64,000 nt of DNA, taken from positions 6,944,001-7,008,000 of the forward strand of contig CAUJLY010000002.1 of NCBI GenBank assembly GCA_963281155.1, in the 5' to 3' direction. Shown here piece after piece: positions 32,273-44,546 of this stretch; within the stretch, counting starts at the first letter, position 1; the number at the start of each line of letters is the position of its first letter. A program made the translations under genes and the position numbers. Origin of the DNA: Rhabditophanes sp. KR3021 (lineage: Eukaryota > Nematoda > Chromadorea > Rhabditida > Alloionematidae). A model generated the notes under the pieces. That model saw only the letters and a program-made list of their open reading frames with translations, was not told the DNA's origin and made no database searches.

Positions 32273-32659
32273 TTAAGTATAGTCAAAAGAAAAGTTTGGG
32301 GGTTATTGAAGTAAATAGACACCAAGATAAATAGAAATAAAAACATACACAAATAAATGCAATATTTTGAACAAAACAAAATTAATGAAAAAAAGGAAGT
32401 AAAGGTGAAATTGGTTGCAAACAATGAAAACATGATCAATGAATATTATTACCCTAAATAGAAATGTGACACAAATATAATATGTGCAAGTAGCTGTGAT
32501 AGCTGGAATGTATCACTTTTTACATGCCAAATGATCCCAATCATTTGATTAGTATATTTTTTGATTGTTGAATAAATTCCTGTTTTGAATAAGGGATTTT
32601 TTGGTGTCAAATTGGACTTTTGAAGACATAGAGGAAGGGATATGATGAGGGTGTCAAAG

Positions 32660-34600
32660 CTGATGATTTTGGTTAAAACCAGTAGTATGTAATTATAAAA
32701 TAGATATATCCTCCCCAATTTTGTTGTAACAAAAAAGAAGCATTATGTTACCAAGTTGACTTTATTGAATGCACAAATTAATGGAAAAGTATTTAAATGC
32801 GACACAAAACTGTTCTATCAGTTAAGGAAGTACATTAGAAAATAATTAAATTAATAATTCCTTACACAACAATAGTGAATGCATATACAGATTTGTTTTT
32901 TGATAAATATATTTTCAAAATGTATGCCGTATATCCTTATTTGATCCTAATTCTTTTTGACAATTTAGTTTGCAGGTTTAATGTAGGGATGATATGCAAA
33001 ATAGTTTGAATTAAATGACACATCATGTACTCACAAAAAAGAATGTTTTTTGCCATGAATACTTTTATGCTTCTAGCGGCAGAGGATTGAGATATGATAT
33101 TGTGAACCGATTTGCTCCAGATTCCATCCTTCTTATATAGGAACAAGAAAGAATAATTTAACTTGTATAGGTGATTTGCATTCAGGTTCAAATTTCTTAA
33201 ATGCTATTTATAATAGATGACTAATTATTTAAATTCCCATGTAGATCGAATAACTGCAATATACTTTTCGTTCACACAGTAATACCTTATTTCTTAAGTC
33301 GTACTTGCTCATTTTCGATCATCTATTTTTTTGCTCTTGCATGCTTTTGTAGAAAAACTATGCTTGAAACGTTGAAGCTGTGTGAAAGTTTATTTAAATA
33401 AATTAGCCCAAATGTTCTTAGAATTATTAGTGCTTTGATGACTGATGTTGTGTGTACATGGAATCAACTTGTAACATGCTTGGGGTACTTATTACATGCT
33501 AAAACCCCCAAAAGTATTATGCCGAGTTTGGCTTGTAGTGTTGCCATAGAAAGATAGATATGTATTATTATTAAGCATAATTTAGATCACATCTTTCATA
33601 ATAATGCAATGCGTCATTTTGTAGGATTTTTAAGTTGCTTTCAGAAATACATCACTAGTTAACAATTTTAAAACTCGCTAGATTTAATAAAAAACCGTTT
33701 AAAAAATACGACATAGGTCGATTTTGTTTATTACATATTATGTCATATTTCATTGCTTTAGGTAAAATGTGGTTGCTCATTAGCTGGAGTTAAGATATTT
33801 AGAACTTATCAAAATTATATTGTTCCAATTCAATAATGCTGTATTATTTGCTTTAGTTTGTACTATTCATAATGTTCTAGGCACTATTGGTGAATAGTTT
33901 TTCTATGTGCAGTATACCTAATAAACGTAAATTTCGCTTGCAGAAATAATGTTGTTTTGCATTTATCTTTTCAATCATCAGTTCAGCCATGGTAACCTAT
34001 GATTGCTTATGCGATTCGTATGAATGCCATTTCTATCTTCTGCTTGCTTATATTTTGGCATTCTATTGCTGATTTCAGGGATTAATTTTTGCTTATTTTT
34101 TTAGTACTAAATAAAAATAAACAAATGAGTTGTGAAACTATTGGTGAATACCTTTTTAATTTACCTTTCATAGGACATTAAATTGCTTATCCAACTTGAT
34201 GATGCACGTAGAATTGATGCTTGATGCTACATACATTTGTAATTAAGAATATCCATATATTATGCGGAATCGGCGGCATTTATGGTTAGATTAATAATGC
34301 TGATGAAGATCAAAAGCTATTTAATGGAATTTAAAAATTAAATGCATAGTTTTACTTGTAAATTAAAAGGCAATAAGAGTCAATGGCCAGTTTGAAATAT
34401 AATTCATTTGAATGATGCAGTTTTATGTATCTTTAGAAGCAAATCAATTAATTGCTTGAAGTAACAGATTTTGTATTTCGATCTATGCCAAATAATGCCC
34501 TCGCTCAAAATAGCTTAATCCCTGCAAGCATTCACCACACAATTAGTAGTACGGAGATTCTGTTATTTATTTATGCATTAATTGTAATAAGCATTTAACC
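32660..34600. repeat. diverged repeat, copy A
   Basis: 32665-32860 aligns by eye with 42045-42215: both have TTAAAACCAG, TAATTATAAAA, CCAATTT, GTAACAAAAA/GCAACAAAAA, AAGTTGACTTTATTGAATGC/AAGTCAGCTTTATTAAATGC, AATTAAGGAAGTA/AGTTAAGGAAGTA in the same order. 33730-33850 likewise matches 42455-42560 (ATTATGTC..ATTTCATTGCT, then AGAACTTA..., CAATTCAATAATGCT/CTCAATAATGCT). The distance between the anchors differs, so large indels separate the copies. Element type unknown. Confidence 0.5.
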
Positions 34601-35522
34601 TAGGAAATACTTATTTTTTAGAATATTTCTCCTAGTAAATACACTGGAATTAAGAAAGAGGCGCAATATTGTCTACTCGTGTTTTTTATGTTGCTTAAAT
34701 ATTATATACTGCACATTTATTTGCAACAATTGATACCATTTATATTGGCAAAATAAAGATATTTCTTCGAACTGTTTGTCTTTCACAAAAAGGCATTCAG
34801 GGTGTAATGTTTGATAAGATGATTCACAATCAAGTTGGGGAAAAGCGTGCTAATGATAGTGCTTTCTATATGATACTTTTAGTGAATTTGTTTATAAAAT
34901 GACTTGATTATTAAATAAAGTTTGATAAGGAAAAAAACAAGGATAATAAGACATTATTTATTGATTTGAATGTGTTACATAATTAGATATGATATTACAT
35001 TAGCGATAAAATTTTAATTAACTCGATATGTTAATGTGATAATAGAAATGAATCTGCTTACTCTTCACATACATCCGATTGCCATCTGCTAAACTACACA
35101 TTCTAAGCAATCAACTGTAGTAACTCTAATCTATTTTCACATGTCAAATATTAGCGTGGTGTGAATTGGCATTTATAATTGAATAATAAGATGTGCTATT
35201 GCAAATTGCATCCAGTCCCAAATGCCTTGTTCTGAACTATCCATGGAAGCATTGTCTAATCAATCTACATCGTCCTCTCCATCGAAAGTAGAATATCACT
35301 TAAACCTCTATTATATCTAACTTTTTCAGTTGGTGGTGTCTTTAACTGTATCATTGAATGTATTGACCAATTTATAATCAAAAATTGATTACGACATTTG
35401 CCTGAATATTGTTTGATTATTGAACACTTTGAATTTATATTTAAGAGTGACAACCAAAATAAGCTTTTATTTAGATAAGTTATTTCAATTATTAATTTTA
35501 ATATACAATTATTATGTGTTCG

Positions 35523-37321
35523 TTAAATGAAAACTTTGGAGAAATACCAATTTGATCTTGGCAATTTAATGTTTAGATTACTCCAGATATTTCTGTCTTT
35601 GTCAAAGGAGCGAATGTTGTCTAAAAAATATCCCCCCGCTAAAATGATATGTGTTTCATTTTCAACAGATTTTGCACCGTGAGTAAAATTAGGCATGTCT
35701 CTAAATTGCTCCCATTTCTCATTTCTCACATCATAAACTTGTCGCGTTAGACGGGCCATTGAGCCACCTCCCAAACACGTTATTCTTTGATCACATGATG
35801 ACATAGCTGTGCAATAAGCTTTCATTGGGATATCAGACAAAAAACTCCACTTTCCTTCTCTCCTATCAAATCTAAAACAATCATTTATTTACCAAGTTTA
35901 CCCAATTACCTCTGAAACTTTTGAGACTTATAATCTCCAACAACGTAGATAGCTTCATCCACCTCAACTGAATCGTGATGACTGAAACTTCTCAGTAATT
36001 TTGGAGCATTGTACCATTTGATGTTTTCACAATCAAAACTAAAAAACTAATAAATGCAAAAGAATGTAACCCTTACTATTCCACAATATCAATTGATTGG
36101 CTATTCAATCTACCACCAATTACATAAATCTGCTTTGAAACAAGGACAGACGAGTAGTTGCCTTTTCTAGAAGACATTCTAAATTCAGACACATCAGATA
36201 CGTTCTTTTCTAAATCATACCTAAAATAGAATGTTATTCAAGTATCGAAATTGGGTGGCAAACTTTTCAACTTGTTCATTTTCTGCATCACCTAATACAA
36301 ATACATAGTCTCCAATTTGTTCTGCACAGTGATCTACTTTTCCGATTGATAATTGTCCGATTCTTTTAACTGAATTTTCCTGAATGTCTATTTCCACAAT
36401 TGAATCTGTTTCGGCTTTTCCTCCAACTTAAAAAATATACATAACATCTGATTACTTTAAAACATACATAACATCATTTTTGAATACTTTGGCATTATGG
36501 AAGGATATTCTTTCCTAATTGTTTTCCTCGTTTTTTCAAAAAGATAAGTGGCTAACTCAGGTATGTGGAAGATTTGAGTGTTTTCATCCAAGTAAAATCT
36601 TAGAATGCAAAAATTAATATTTGAGAAATCGAGTTGTTTAACTAAAGGTAGCCAATCTGATTTTCTGGTATCGAAAGCATACATCACCCACTGTCCTATT
36701 ATTTCAAGAAGAACACCCTGATCTTTAGTCTTGATGAAGTCCCTGTTTAAAAAGCTTAAAAAATTGTCTCTGGAAAATGTTCCGAATGCTTTAACAGTGC
36801 ATAGCTCTTTCAAATTAGATCCAATTATCTGTCTGGTCAAATAATGTTGTTTTGCGAGTACTTTGTTTTTCGTCTTCTCAAACAAAGAACCGAGGTGGGA
36901 GGCGAATTGTCTGGAGAGTAACCAATTGTCTATTTGGAGCTAAAATTGCCAATTAACTAGAGTATTTATTATTTTAACTTACTCTCAAATCATAGACCTG
37001 CAATGCAGCTTGCACTTTCATTATCGACACCATCTTGTCCCCATCGACTTTGAAATGAGTATCAAGATGAAGATACTCATAGTAAACTTCGAAATCTTTT
37101 AACTTCATATTTAGATCTTTGAAATGTGCTAAAAAATAAAAATGCAATAATGAAATGTGTAAGTTACCTTGTTTAGGATTTTCGCAGAATAAAAGATAAA
37201 ATTTTTCGCTATGGCTAGCCAAAATCATCCTTGAAACGGGTAAAAATCCATCGTTGAATTCCAGTATTGCGTCGTTGAATGGACTATTGTATAACAATAG
37301 TGAGGCGAATTGAAACCGCAT
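35523..37321 (-). CDS. BTB-BACK-Kelch (KLHL-type) protein
   Basis: Seven exons on the minus strand: 37168-37321, 36983-37128, 36468-36939, 36264-36426, 36077-36220, 35910-36038, 35523-35871; 1,557 nt, 518 residues, phases fit. A compact BTB domain (NDAILEF...FLPVSRMILASHSEKF) near 15-120 and a BACK region near 150-245 (LCTVKAFGTFS, FIKTKDQGVLLEIIGQWVMY) are followed by about five kelch blades from about 275: GGKAETDSIVEID, VIGGRLNSQSIDIVEY, VVGDYKSQKFQRFD, CLGGGSMARLTRQVYD, ILAGGYFLDNIRSFD. Family members are usually Cullin-3 substrate adaptors. Several blades have lost the second glycine. The ATG 37321 follows a TTTCAG acceptor by six bases. Confidence 0.85.
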
Positions 37322-37886
37322 GACTAGCTGAAACATAAATACGTATTTATATGCCTTTGAATAAAACAATTACAAAACGAAAACAATACGGAATGGGGTC
37401 AATGTTTAAATATAATTTGGCTGTATAAAAAACAAAATAAGCGCGAATTTATTATGTTACAACCTTCCAAACTATTAAAAAGGCGTATGAAGATGTGTTA
37501 AGGGTGCATTCCTAATATTGACAGTCCTGCTTCTCACTCAAGTGATTCTCGCAACGAAATTTTTATTCAATTCAAACAAATATGGTTTGCATCAAGTTTA
37601 TTAAACAAAATTGGCCTTTTAGAGCAATGTTTCGTAATCAACACGTTTATAACTGCGGTTTAAATCATTTTATGTTACAAAACGGAAACTCATCATTTAA
37701 AATGTTATTCTAAAAGTTGCCTTCTTTTTTGACACAGTATTCAAATTGTAACATTGGCTACTTTTTAAGCAAAGATTTTGTTTAAACTTTAGTAGAACAT
37801 AAACATTTTATTCATGATACATATTTAGTGGTTAGAAAAATAAGATTTAAAAAGTAGGTGGACAATCATAAGCATAATTATAATGT
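37322..37886. other. intergenic DNA
   Basis: AT-rich, between the Kelch gene start and the next minus-strand gene's stop. Nothing recognised. Confidence 0.5.
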
Positions 37887-38354
37887 TTAAATAAGACCCG
37901 TTAAGCAGTTATAAGGTCGATTCAATAACTTGGAAAGAGCGATGTAAACATTATAAGGATGACGTTTGCTTCTCAAATGGTGACATTCGGATGATTCGTT
38001 TCCATCGCACGACAAATCAAAGTACTATAATGACAAAAATAAGGAGATATTAGGATATAGAAAACTTACATTTGTTTCTTCACCAAAAGATACTTTAAGA
38101 GATGCAAAAGACTTCATAGGCAATAAAGAATCCGACAAGACATTTCGTCCATTAAACAACTTGCTTGACTCACTTAGATTTGGTGTGTTTCTAGCTTTCT
38201 GTATAGATACGTCGCTTGTATCGAAAGATACACAATATTGCTCCCTACCTTTTGCCAAATATCTGCTGATCGCAAACAAAATGGCAAGAATAATGATACA
38301 AAATACAGATGTCCCAACCAAACATTTACCATAAAGTATCAGGAGAGATGACAT
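37887..38354 (-). CDS. small single-pass membrane protein, uncharacterised
   Basis: Two exons: 38070-38354 and 37887-38024, phase 0 junction (AAT|GTAAGT ... TTATAG|TAC), 140 residues. One strong hydrophobic segment near residues 12-30 (TSVFCIIILAILFAISRYL) followed by a basic pair suggests a signal anchor. The rest is Ser/Asn-rich, with late cysteines and histidines (CDGNESSECHH). No known domain. Function unknown. Confidence 0.5.
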
Positions 38355-38675
38355 GTTAATGGTTAATGATGGAAAATCAACAAATGCGTGCCTTTTATAG
38401 TTTTTAGCTTAGCCCAAAAAATGTTCAATTGGTAAGATCGCCTTGGATACAAATTTTGCATAGGCAAGTAAGAGGCTTATTAATATTGGTATTGATACAA
38501 AACACACCATTCGTGTATGCTTTCAAAATGTAGCTATTAAGCTTAATATAAAGAAGATTAAATTTGATACTTTACTAATTTTGGTCTTGAATGGTTGTCG
38601 AAAGGAGTTTTGTCTTCACAATGCTTGAGCAATATTTCGTGTGAGTGCAATACTTGAATATGAATGTAAAGTTTA

Positions 38676-39298
38676 TTAAAATACATAAATGTCAACGTTT
38701 TTCATTAAGGCTTTTATTCCAGCTTCATTGACTCTCAAGATGGAAATACTGTAATAGACTTCAGATTTGTATGTACGCTCGTTGATTTCCCTATTACTCT
38801 CCAATCTAATGCTAAATAATGCATTCTTCCAAGTTAGACTTGATTTTAAATATAGTAATTGCGTAGTCTCTTTATACTTAGCAGCACGAGAGTTCAGTTC
38901 TTTCGGGTTCGATTGAGAATCGGTTTTGGTTCCACATTTATAAAATCTCCAATTCTAAAGTTGTTCAAATAAAGCAAGTAATTATTCGTTGAATGCAAAG
39001 GTATTTGGATATTGAATAATACTGGCACGATATAAACAAAATGATATTAAATTCTTTCCCCCTTTGATCTCATTGTAATTAAGAATGATCGAAAAACTGA
39101 TCTGTTAAAATAAGGATTAGATGTATTCAAAACAACATTAATACATTTTTTATCTCTTGACATATTAGCATCATAATGTATGCATTCTGAATAACCATAT
39201 GGATATCCGCTAAGACATTCTCTCTCGATATATTTCATGTATTCAGTACAATTTCCCATTAGAGAAATATTGAATTGAATTAGTTTATCATCCTTCAT
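38676..39298 (-). CDS. uncharacterised two-exon protein (tentative)
   Basis: Exon 1 39098-39298 (67 codons from ATG, four Cys), donor TCA|GTTTTT, acceptor CAACTTTAG, exon 2 38676-38954 (93 codons with stop). Both are phase 0. Exon 2 reads protein-like for its full length (KELNSRAAKYKETTQLL, SLTWKNALFSIRLESN) although it lacks an early ATG. A TATTATAAAAAG box lies about 95 nt upstream of the ATG. Exon 1 could also run on to its own stop at 39047. No family recognised. Confidence 0.4.
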
Positions 39299-39651
39299 TT
39301 GAATAGCATATTTCTTGTCCCTTGATCATTTTACTAGCAATATTTTGCTTTTAAGAAGTTGTGAGTTTGTTTATTAGATAATCTTTTTATAATAGCACAC
39401 TTTGTTAGCGCAAAATGTGTGCCACGAATATAACTTTTTAGCTTATAAATACTTGTCTTGATCAGTTTATGCATTTTCATAATAAATTGCTGCTTTAATT
39501 CGTATTATAATTAATTTAACTTAGAAACTATTTTTACATGTCAATTATGAATAAATCAAACAAAAAATCTATGTTTATCGCTTTTGGTTCATCTCACATT
39601 TTGGAAGCCTGCACAAACCAATATTGATCTCTAATATCTTGGAAAAAACAA

Positions 39652-40935
39652 ATGTTTAATACAATTAACGATGCAAAAACACGCTTTTTTAAACAAATGT
39701 CTCCATATCAAAAATCACGTGATTATAGAAATCGCATTTATTTAGGAACGGTTTGGATTATTATGCAAGGGGTGAATTTTTTCAAATTGACTATTCTAAT
39801 GAAGACCAATTAGAAACCATTTTAAAAGAGGCTCCCGTAGAATGGTTTCAGGATCTTTTTGACTTTCAGTTAGAATATACTGTGGTCAAAATAGTATATT
39901 TTCTGCATTTGGATTACCAACTTCAAAATATTTAAATTTATTATTCGAAAAAGCTAGGCAAGTAAAAAAAACTTAATATGTTTATTAAGAGCAATGATTT
40001 AGTGCGTGGTGATCAAACAATTGAAAATGACGGAGAAGCAATATTACGTATTTGTCATAATTTAAAATCAGATTCAATTACTAACTTAAGTTTTTATTAT
40101 CTAGGAGTAAAAACAACAATACATTTGTTTTCAACTTCAATTAACGAACAGAAAATAAAAGAACATTTGCCGAAACTATTTGAAACTAATTTACATAAAA
40201 ATCTTTGTAGTGGAATTTCTGAAGTTAATGCCGATTATGAGAAGTGTTATGAATTGGTGTTACATTATGATATTAGTGAAAGATATTGGTTCAATTTATT
40301 TATGAGAATATGTAATAAAATTGCAAACGTTTTAAACGCAACATATGGTACTTCGCTTAACAATTTAACACGGGTGGAATTAAGTTTGAAAGAAACAATT
40401 GATAAAGAAATGCAGGAGAATTTAAAAAGACTATTGTTACTTTCCCATCATCATTGACTGTTTTTGTTTTGACAGATATGGATTTTGATTTAAACGATGT
40501 TTATCTAGAGAAATCATATCCATTACTAAATATATTAGGAATAACGTATCGACAAAATTATAGCATAGCTTTTGAACTATATGACGAAAACTATTGTAAA
40601 GACATACAAACCTTAAGATATTAACTTTAAGTTGTATAAAATTTAGACAATTTACATGTCCCGGATCTCTTTCAATTTTACAAATTATATGCTCATCACA
40701 CTGCAATCAAGATGATTGGTTGGATTTCGAAAATAGAGAAAAAGTGTTAAAAGGTACATCATATGCTTTGGACAGATCTATTCGTAAATGCTCTGATAGT
40801 AAAAAAGAATTTGGTCTTCGTGAAGTCAATTATGCATGGAATAAAATACTGAAGTGTGTTCATTTTAAATCATTGAACGAATTAAACTGTTATTACAATC
40901 AAGATTTTATACATCCGTTTTGTTCAATGTTATGA
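39652..40935 (+). pseudogene. broken plus-strand gene, several frame changes
   Basis: Coding-like segments in sequence: 39652-39750 (from ATG), 39745-39935, 39978-40440, 40430-40623, and 40645-40935, each continuing the last in another frame. Frame changes at about 39748 and 40432 and stops at about 39935 and 40623 break the product. The peptide is Leu-rich with repeated short helices (LYLG, YYARGEFFQIDY, NNLTRVELSLKE, DMDFDLNDVYLEKSYP), recalling F-box/FTH-like nematode proteins, but I cannot place it. No GT-AG introns explain the breaks. Probably a decayed member of a multigene family. Confidence 0.5.
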
Positions 40936-42039
40936 ATATTTGGTAAATCATATTACTATCTTATATTTATTATTTAATATCCTTTTAGTATAATAAATGA
41001 GTTATCCTTGTTTTTGTCTATGTATCCTTTTTCTACTCTTATTCCATTATTAGCTGCTGATCTCTTACCTCCCCATATCACGGGGTGCGGAACAATTTTA
41101 AAATTAATATTATATTAAAATAAATATTATAGACTCATTCTGTTTGATTTTTTATTATTTATTCAAGAAAGTCTATAAGTATTTCTATTAACTATAATGG
41201 CATAGAATGTAATAAACTTAATAGATTCAATAAGTAATAACTTATTAGTTAATTTATTTTACGATTATCGTCTCAAAACTATTAGAATGTACTGTCAATG
41301 GATCTGGATCAAATGGAACTAGATGGAATTATATGTACTTCCATTTAGAATTACAAATATAGATATTTATTTTCAACAAATTTCGCTCATTGACAGTTCA
41401 TTATTCATTGAGTCCTTATTCTTATTTGAGATGATTTGGCCCAAATACAATACTTCAACTTTATGTTCTATTATTGACGCTTTATAAAAGGCTTCTTCAA
41501 TTACTATTCTACCAGTATTAAAAGTTGAATCAACAAACATGGGAAGATAAAAGAACATTCCCAAAATATTAATTAACCATTTTTAAGACTCTTTTAATCA
41601 TCACCTCTGAACTATAAAAAGTCACAAACGGTATTTACATATCTTTAATTTCGTTTTCATCAATTTATCACTTTTGTAAAAGAGTTGGATACGTTGATAG
41701 ATGCAGCGCACCTCGTACCTTCTAATATCCTTTTTCAAACAAAAAAGAATTTGTAGCCACATATAATATTTAAAAACGAAATTCCGTTTAAAGCATTTTC
41801 TGTAGACACATCTTAATTCTGTTCCGAATGTAAGTGTTAATGAATTGGCTGCTCATATGCATAGATACCATTCGATCATCAAGAACAAATTAGATATGAA
41901 GGCGTTGCTAATATGTCTACTGCATATTTATTTGGTATGATTTCATTACAACAAATAATTTGTATTATGAGAAAAAAGCGACTTTCTATTTTAAAAGTTC
42001 AAAGAATTGTTTATAGTATACTCTGACAATCCGATTCTT

Positions 42040-42600
42040 TTATTAAAACCAGCACCAACTAATTATAAAAATAAAATATAAATCCTAGCCAATTTGGTAG
42101 CAACAAAAAGAATTACGCTACGAAGTCAGCTTTATTAAATGCAAAGAAAGACATGATATTTTCAAATGGAAACATATAGAAATAATGTCTCAATTAAGGA
42201 AGTAAAAACAATTATTTTTTTACAAAGTAACAGTCAAATATACGTAAATTTATTCTATGGCTAAATGCATTGCTCCAGTTCATCTCTTATATTCGTAATT
42301 TGATCACAATGCTCGTTTCATTACTTAATTTTCCTCTTTAATGGTAATGCGACAACATGTTGATGCGTTTAGATTGGTTTCTTTAGTCAAACGACTTTTT
42401 AAAAATGCTTAATTAAAAACTATTTGATTAATGTATTTTAAATTCTTTTTTGATTAAATATTATGTCCTAATTCATTGCTATATTAATTTATTCAAAGTC
42501 CTCATCACTTTGAGTTAAACATTTAGAATTCATTACGATTTAATTCTAAGAACTCAATAATGCTCCTTCAATTTCAAATCTTTATTTAAATCAAGCCAAC
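42040..42600. repeat. diverged repeat, copy B
   Basis: 42045-42215 and 42455-42560 correspond to 32665-32860 and 33730-33850 (see copy A). Confidence 0.5.
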
Positions 42601-44029
42601 ATAGTCTAATTTTGGCAGATAACTTTTGGATATTTAGTTATTATTTATGCGTAATCTGGCAGTTTTCATAAATGGTCTTGCTATTAGCATTACGATTTCA
42701 AATAAACTTTGTTTGCTGAATGATTATTATGCAAAGTTATCTTGGAAAGCATTATTGAATTGCGTAAAACTTCAATTTCTTAATTTCATTTTTGTAGCAT
42801 GCTGTCTTCAGTTAACTCTATTGACATTTTGATCGGATTGTTTGACATATTAATGTTGATTTTCAGGATTAAACTTTTGTGCTCATTGCTTTCTTCAATA
42901 TTACATTTATACATATTTACATGGCATCCTAATACAGACGCAATTGTTAATCTTCAATTTGCAACAGTTTCTTTCTTTTAATTTATTTTCCCTAAAACTA
43001 TTTGCTTCATCTATTTCTTGAGTGGCCTAACTTATATGTTAAGTAAAAACATATTAATAAATGTAGTCAATTTTTACTTACCGTTTTATTTTTTAAGCAA
43101 TGTATTATTTGAATTCATAGAAAACAACTGCCCGATTGCTGATTTAAGAGAACTAATTGCGTAGAATGAAGATCTATCATATTAGGTAACTTTAACAAAC
43201 GCACTGAGTTTTAATTCAAGAGACTTACTCAATTTGTATGCCAACTCTTTCATTTCATTTGTGATATGTCTACGAGTTCAATTTTATTGTGTATATCTTA
43301 GTCTAGTAGATTAATTTACTTGATAATGGTACTTGCATACATTTAATGCTCTAAATAAATATTAAATATGGAATTTGAATTTATAATTGCTTAATGGATT
43401 AAAGGGTTTCTTTAAAAATTGAACATTAAATTGCTCTTCAGTTGATTTAACACGCATTATGCATTGGTATAATTTTGCTTTTATTAAATTTAAGAATATC
43501 CATCCACTTTTGTTTTCTAATGATTTCGCAGGACTTGACTTAATTGACAATATGGATAAATGCTGCTCAAAATAAGTCTCCTGAAACTATCTCGAAATTA
43601 TATACAAAGCCTAATTAAAAATGACGTACTAATTATGCTAAGCGTACACTTCGTTTCTTAAATTAGTGGTTATTTGTACTAGAAATATTATGTCTAAGCT
43701 TTCATCTTTTTACTTTGCAACCATAATTCGTTGATTCAGTGTGTGTATTTAAATTAATTATTTCTCACAATCTAGATGCATTTATTCAGTAAATGTAAGT
43801 AAATTATTTATGCAAGGTTATTACATTTTTTCCAAAATTGATTTCTTCAATATCATAAATGCAGAGTCTGTTTATGAGAAATATGTAATTTCAAATGGAC
43901 ACTACTTTAGTATCATATTGAGCAATAATTAAATGCATTGAATTTGGTTTCAGATTTTGTTTCATTGATTGGCAACTTTGAACGTCTTTAAGGTTGATTG
44001 ACAACTATCTGGAAAATGATGTAGATATG

Positions 44030-44240
44030 GATTGCTGATTAAATATTATGGTTTAATTCATTGCTGGATTGAAAATTCGATTCGTCTATCAGTTGCCCGT
44101 TTGGAATTCATCAAAATTAAATAGTCAAACTTTTACAATACTATCGCAAATTAATGAAGCTAATCCAAAATACTTTAGTCTTATTTTGGCAAATATTTTT
44201 AATTGCGTCATTGATGAAATTCATGTATAATGTTTCTATT
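44030..44240. repeat. diverged repeat, copy C
   Basis: GATTAAATATTATG then TTTAATTCATTGCTGGATT at 44036-44070 repeats 42455-42490 almost exactly, and TTATTTTGGCAAATA at about 44180 corresponds to TAATTTTGGCAGATAA at about 42608. Same orientation as copy B, about 1.58 kb apart. Confidence 0.5.
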
Positions 44241-44546
44241 ATAAATCATAAATAGTCATTCTATTTTCAGGTCACTTCAATGTTTGAATTTTATTTACTG
44301 AATATGAAATATGCTGAGTGAAACATGCAACAAATATGTGTCAAAATAAAATGATTATAAACATTTAAAGCAAAAAAATCGAGTCAGATTTATTTAAAAC
44401 TATTAAAAAGACGATAAAACAAAAAAGCTACACTATTTAATGTACAAATTATTTTTTTGAGCAATATTTCTAAAATATATATTATTTGATTTGATAAAGA
44501 CACTTTCATTGGTTTGACTTTTTTAGTTTCCCCATTGCCTGCTTTA

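Larger units (their letters stand above)
31666..35522. other. AT-rich intergenic DNA with an old repeat copy
   Basis: No convincing gene except the weak 60-codon frame at 32090-32272. From about 32660 onward it is related in patches to 42040-44300 (see repeats). Confidence 0.45.
40936..44546. other. AT-rich intergenic DNA with repeat copies
   Basis: No credible gene; small frames at 41373-41564 and 42647-42981 have no support. Much of 42.0-44.3 kb is related to copy A at 32.7-34.6 kb and in part to itself. Confidence 0.45.

Noticed and set aside
32449..33191. Two minus-strand frames of 84-89 codons
   Set aside because: Located in the diverged repeat, not preserved in the other repeat copies, and without splice signals.
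35265..35453. 62-codon minus-strand frame after the Kelch gene
   Set aside because: In the expected 3' UTR; AT-rich composition and no family resemblance.
41373..41564. 63-codon minus-strand frame
   Set aside because: Somewhat protein-like, but the upstream sequence has stops in all frames and no acceptor or start context.
42647..42981. Two overlapping plus-strand hydrophobic frames
   Set aside because: In repeat copy B sequence; Phe/Ile/Leu-rich as expected for T-rich DNA.
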